41,512 nucleotides of DNA from DASPUH01 sp964518505. Lineage in GTDB: Bacteria > Chloroflexota > Limnocylindria > Limnocylindrales > CSP1-4. The stretch is from positions 1 to 41,512 of the forward strand of contig CAZFGT010000021.1 of assembly GCA_964518505.1 (NCBI GenBank), given 5' to 3'. The notes below the pieces were generated by a model. That model was not told the origin of the DNA, did not search any database, and saw nothing but the letters and a program-made list of their open reading frames with translations. The translations under genes and the position numbers were made by a program. Positions 38,187 to 41,512 of the stretch are shown here, piece after piece (position 1 is the stretch's first letter; every line of letters begins with the position of its first letter).

Positions 38187-39897
38187 GGACGGTCGAGTCC
38201 TCGTCCTGGTCGACGGCCGTGACGTCGGAGGTCAGTGGAGCCGCGCAGTTCTGGGTCCGGCCCTGCGACACCTCGGCATCCCTCACCGATTCTGGAACGT
38301 CGCTCACGGCTTACCGAGCGCAGCCGGGCTCGCGGCAGTGTCGACGATCCTCATCGGCCAGGATGGTCTGATCGGTGACCTTGGCGCAGCCGGTTGCGAG
38401 CCCATCCTGCGCGCTGTTCACGAAGGGGCCGGTCTGGTCTCGCTGGACGGCATGCTCCAGCATGCTCCGAGCAACTACCGGATGGCGGTGGGCCTGTCCA
38501 CGCGCGCTCCATTACGACGCGCTTCGACGACCGAATTCCGAGTGGCGGCGGAGTCCCACTGGATCGTGCAGGAACGTCCGCGGGCGGAGGCCGTGCGGCT
38601 GCGTCGGGGCGTGCGAATCATGCACGGACGCCTTAAGCCCGATGTAACCGTGCTCGCCACCGGGGACGGCTACCCGATCCTGTGGGCGCGCGGTCTTGGC
38701 GCGGGACGCATCGCGCAGTGGTCTGTTCCGCCAACCATCTGGGGGACGGCCACCCTGGGATTTGGAGCTGGGCTGGACGACCTCTTCTGGCGGACCGTCG
38801 TGTGGGTTGCGCGAAAGCCATTCGTGACGATGCCCCTGCCGCCGTATACGAGGCTTCGCTTCGATGACTGCCTTGGCTTGTGGCGTACCGCGAAGGACTT
38901 TGCGTTCGTTGATGTCCTCAATGCCCATGGTCACGTTCCGGCGCTCTTCGTCTGCCTGGATGCCGTTACCGACAGTGGGGCTGAGGCCATGCGACGGCTG
39001 GCCTCTACGGGAAAGGCCGAGTTCGGACCACACGTCCTCCGACCGAACGTTGGCCCCTTCCTGGGCGATGACGCGCATGACTACGACGCGGGCGAGATCC
39101 GGGCCAACTTTCGCGTCATCGATGAGCGCTTCGCCCGGTGGGGGGTTCCGATCGCGCCCCTCATCGCGGACCACAACCATGAGTTCTCGACGCTCAGCGT
39201 CCCCGAGTTCGCGGCGCGTGGCATGCGCTACCGACTGAACGTGACGGCTCCAGGCGAGCGATGGCACGGGCCGCACCGTGATTGGCGGCCAGCGCCGTAC
39301 GGGCTGACGTCGTATGCCATCGACGAGATCCCGGGCACGGGGATCGTCGCTGTCCTGAACCATTTCAGCCCATTCATGGACGCTCGGACGCAGGTCGGGC
39401 GTGACACGTTCATGTTCGATCGGGATGGCAGCTTCGGGGAAGTGGTGTGGGATTTCCTCAATGGGCTCGTTGGTCCTACGCGAGTGGACCTGGCGACGGC
39501 CGCCGCGAGGTTCGCGCTGCATGAGCGGCGTGGTCTCCAGGGCGGTTTTCTTGGTGGCTCGATCAGCCATTCGCACTGGCTGCAGTACCTTGCACCGAGT
39601 CAGCTCGACGCCCTTCTGACCCGCGCAGACGCGGAGAATCACGCGGTCGCTCGGCGAGGCGTGAAGCCGAGCGAGTCGGGCGGATTCGCCGACCAACACC
39701 GACGCGCCCGGCTGACGGACGTCGCTGTGGACGGGCAACGCATCGCCATCGAGATCGCAGGCACCATCGACGCCGTCCCCGAGATCCGCATCCACCGCGA
39801 CGCCGATGGTGACGACGTGGCAACGACGTGGGTCCGCCCCGACGCCGAACGCCATGGCTCGCAGGTGCGGGCGCGCTTCAACCTCGCAAGCCTGTGA
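38179..39897 (+). CDS. Two-domain protein: amidotransferase-like plus NodB-like deacetylase fold, function unknown
   Basis: I do not recognise this 572-residue protein as a named family. The N-terminal part (about 1-200) reads like a class I glutamine amidotransferase-type flavodoxin-like fold (VLVLVDGRDVGGQWSRAVL, LVSLDGMLQHAP). The second part (about 220-460) has features of polysaccharide deacetylases (NodB fold): Asp229-Asp230 in LRFDDCLG, EFGPHVL with His285, then a helix and GVPIAPLIADHNHEF. The remaining 110 residues have no recognised motif. Metal-dependent deacetylation or amide hydrolysis is possible but inferred. It overlaps the M24 gene by eight bases and the next gene by one, so it is co-translated with two peptide-bond-type enzymes. 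Confidence 0.75.
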   Translation: MRRDGRVLVLVDGRDVGGQWSRAVLGPALRHLGIPHRFWNVAHGLPSAAGLAAVSTILIGQDGLIGDLGAAGCEPILRAVHEGAGLVSLDGMLQHAPSNYRMAVGLSTRAPLRRASTTEFRVAAESHWIVQERPRAEAVRLRRGVRIMHGRLKPDVTVLATGDGYPILWARGLGAGRIAQWSVPPTIWGTATLGFGAGLDDLFWRTVVWVARKPFVTMPLPPYTRLRFDDCLGLWRTAKDFAFVDVLNAHGHVPALFVCLDAVTDSGAEAMRRLASTGKAEFGPHVLRPNVGPFLGDDAHDYDAGEIRANFRVIDERFARWGVPIAPLIADHNHEFSTLSVPEFAARGMRYRLNVTAPGERWHGPHRDWRPAPYGLTSYAIDEIPGTGIVAVLNHFSPFMDARTQVGRDTFMFDRDGSFGEVVWDFLNGLVGPTRVDLATAAARFALHERRGLQGGFLGGSISHSHWLQYLAPSQLDALLTRADAENHAVARRGVKPSESGGFADQHRRARLTDVAVDGQRIAIEIAGTIDAVPEIRIHRDADGDDVATTWVRPDAERHGSQVRARFNLASL

Positions 39898-41474
39898 TGC
39901 AGCCCGCGATCCGTGACGCGGCGTACGGGTCGATCGGCGCGGTCGCGACACCCCACTACCTGGCGTCTCTTGCCGGCCTGGTCACCCTTCGTAGCGGCGG
40001 CAGCGCAGTAGATGCCGCGATCGCGGCCAATGCCGTGCTGGCCGTTGTCTGGCCCCACATGTGTGGTCCAGGCGGAGATCTGTTCGCCCAGGTGTGGTCG
40101 CCGCGGGATGGCCTCATCGGGCTCAACGGCAGCGGGCGGGCAGGTGCGCAAATGTCGATCGAGGCGTATCACGGCCTCGGTTTGGCCTCGATCCCCGAGC
40201 GCGGGGCCTTGGCGGTGACGGTGCCAGGCGCGATCGATGCATGGACGATGCTCCATGCCAGGTGGGGACGGCTCGACCTGGCACAGATCCTGGGACCGGC
40301 CATCAGCGCCGCCAAGGGCGGATTCGCCGCGACCCCAAGGCTTTGCCGGGCGATCGCCGATCAAGCGGATGACCTGCGTCGGGGTGGCGCTCGGTGGTTC
40401 ATGCCAGCCGGGGACCCTCCCGAACCCGGCGCCCGCATCGTGCAACCTGCCCTGGCCAGGACCCTTGAGGAGATCGCCCGACGCGGCCGCGCCGCCCTGC
40501 ACGGCGGCGAACTCGGAGCGCAGGTGTACGCCGCCGTCCGTGCCGGTGGGGGGTTGCTCTCGGAGATGGACCTCGCCGGGCACCAAGGTGAATGGGTCAC
40601 GCCACTCGCTGGCGAGTACCGGGGGGCGACCGTCTGTGAATTGCCCCCCAACACGCAGGGGATAGCGGTGCTCGAGCAGCTCGCCTTCCTCGACGAAGCA
40701 CCGGTGGCGGCATGGGCCAAGGACGATGTCGAACTGATCGACCAGCTGGTCCGACGCAAGACGGTCGCCTTCGACGACCGTGACGCCTACCTCGGCGACA
40801 CCGAATGGCGCGGCCCGGCGCTGGCGACGATGCGCGAGCCCGGTTACGTGACAACGCGTCTCGCGCAACAACGACGCGCCCGAGCTCCTCAACCTAGCGC
40901 TGGCGGCGACACGGTCTATCTATGCGTGGCTGACCGCGACGGCGTGGTCGTCAGCCTGATCCAGAGTGTGTACGGCTCGTTCGGGTCGGGCGTCTTCGTG
41001 CCGGATGGCGGTTTCGTCCTACAGAATCGGGGTGCGGGCTTCTCTCTGGACCCGCACGCTGCGAACGCGCTGGCACCGGGCTTGCGGCCTCGCCACACCT
41101 TGATCCCGGGTCTTGCCCTCCGGGGCGGGCGACCCTGGCTTGCTTTCGGGACCCGCGGCGCGGATGGCCAGGCCCAGACGGCGATCCAGTTGCTGGTTGG
41201 CATGCTGGATCTGGGGCGTGACGTGGCCGTGGCTGTCGAGGCACCGCGGTGGGTCCACGGGCTGGGCTCGTCCGGATCGAACGAGCTGGTGCTGGAGGCC
41301 CGCTTCGGAGCCACGGTGATCGAGGCCCTTGCCGCACGCGGCTGGCCGGTACGCGCCACGGCCGCGTTCGATGATCTGCTCGGTACGGCTCAGCTGATCG
41401 AAGTCCTCGAGGATCGTGGCTGCTATGCCGCCGCAGCCGATCCCCGTGGCGACTCTGTCGCTTTGGCGTGGTGA
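39897..41474 (+). CDS. ggt: Gamma-glutamyltransferase-like Ntn-hydrolase
   Basis: This 525-residue protein belongs to the gamma-glutamyltranspeptidase family. It has SGGSAVDAAIAANAVLAVV and MCGPGGDLFAQVW in the large-subunit part. The expected self-cleavage site is before Thr339 (GGDTVYLCVADRDG), which aligns with the catalytic Thr of classical enzymes, although the usual TTH is DTV here. FGSGV and NRGAGFSLDP follow in the small-subunit part. No signal peptide is visible, so it is probably cytoplasmic. ATG 39897 overlaps the previous stop (TGATG). The family hydrolyses gamma-glutamyl amides or, in related acylases, other N-acyl bonds; the modified nucleophile region leaves the specificity open. 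Confidence 0.88.
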   Translation: MQPAIRDAAYGSIGAVATPHYLASLAGLVTLRSGGSAVDAAIAANAVLAVVWPHMCGPGGDLFAQVWSPRDGLIGLNGSGRAGAQMSIEAYHGLGLASIPERGALAVTVPGAIDAWTMLHARWGRLDLAQILGPAISAAKGGFAATPRLCRAIADQADDLRRGGARWFMPAGDPPEPGARIVQPALARTLEEIARRGRAALHGGELGAQVYAAVRAGGGLLSEMDLAGHQGEWVTPLAGEYRGATVCELPPNTQGIAVLEQLAFLDEAPVAAWAKDDVELIDQLVRRKTVAFDDRDAYLGDTEWRGPALATMREPGYVTTRLAQQRRARAPQPSAGGDTVYLCVADRDGVVVSLIQSVYGSFGSGVFVPDGGFVLQNRGAGFSLDPHAANALAPGLRPRHTLIPGLALRGGRPWLAFGTRGADGQAQTAIQLLVGMLDLGRDVAVAVEAPRWVHGLGSSGSNELVLEARFGATVIEALAARGWPVRATAAFDDLLGTAQLIEVLEDRGCYAAAADPRGDSVALAW

Positions 41475-41512
41475 CCGCGGCCTAGACAGCCGTCGGGGCC
41501 GACCACCGGGCC

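Noticed and set aside
38512..39951. 479-residue minus-strand open frame
   Set aside because: Antisense to the two-domain protein; composition rich in Arg/Pro/Ser with no motif, as expected of a shadow.

Overview
This is a 41.5 kb, high-GC, gene-dense bacterial window devoted mainly to uptake and oxidative breakdown of small organic molecules (amino acids, N-methylated or hydroxylated amino acids, sugar acids). No rRNA, tRNA, CRISPR array, transposase, phage gene or replication origin was recognised. Three things hint at Chloroflexota (perhaps a soil or aquatic Limnocylindria-like lineage): the high GC, the lipoprotein signal peptides followed by long Thr/Pro/Ala linkers, and frequent GTG/TTG starts. 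No marker gene is present, so this placement is only a guess. A 100-N scaffold gap at 1791-1890 is flanked by identical 55-bp copies and looks like an unmerged contig overlap.

Layout. (1) 1-1681, minus strand: a beta-propeller lipoprotein, then an ECF sigma factor cut by the window edge. (2) 2110-3024, plus: the first of three phosphotriesterase-like (PTE-like) hydrolases. (3) 9208 down to 3063, minus: SDR, E1-alpha, E1-beta, a free-standing lipoyl protein, an E2 core lacking its own lipoyl domain, an EamA exporter and a mandelate-racemase-family enzyme resembling hydroxyproline-betaine epimerase. (4) 9423-11308, plus: an SDR and a proline racemase/hydroxyproline epimerase, convergent with a GntR/FCD regulator. 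(5) 22555 down to 11305, minus: aldehyde dehydrogenase, D-2-hydroxyacid dehydrogenase, then (from its own sigma70-like promoter) a DHDPS-family lyase, the second PTE-like hydrolase, a complete polar amino-acid ABC transporter, a dimethylglycine/sarcosine dehydrogenase-like flavoenzyme and the GntR regulator. (6) 22633-26384, plus, divergent from (5): the third PTE-like hydrolase, an IlvD/Edd sugar-acid dehydratase and an atypical SDR. (7) 26492-29007, minus: a small hypothetical protein, a FadR-type GntR regulator and an M24 metallopeptidase. (8) 29191-41474, plus: a tightly packed cluster of an SHMT/threonine-transaldolase-like PLP enzyme, two FGGY kinases, an SDR, a fused ABC permease-ATPase, its binding protein, a second M24 peptidase, a two-domain protein of unknown function and a gamma-glutamyltransferase-like hydrolase.

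How it may work together. Blocks 4-6 contain lactonase-like, dehydratase, DHDPS-family, aldehyde dehydrogenase and hydroxyacid dehydrogenase steps, as in non-phosphorylative sugar-acid pathways. Blocks 3-5 also contain epimerase, DHDPS-family, flavin demethylase and aldehyde dehydrogenase steps, as in hydroxyproline or hydroxyproline-betaine breakdown. The sequence does not decide between these. Block 8 is the best candidate for an undescribed system: its enzymes do not match a pathway I know, and it is preceded by a TTGACA-N17-TACGCT promoter bracketed by two near-identical GGTCAGAC palindromes, plausible operators for the adjacent GntR regulator.
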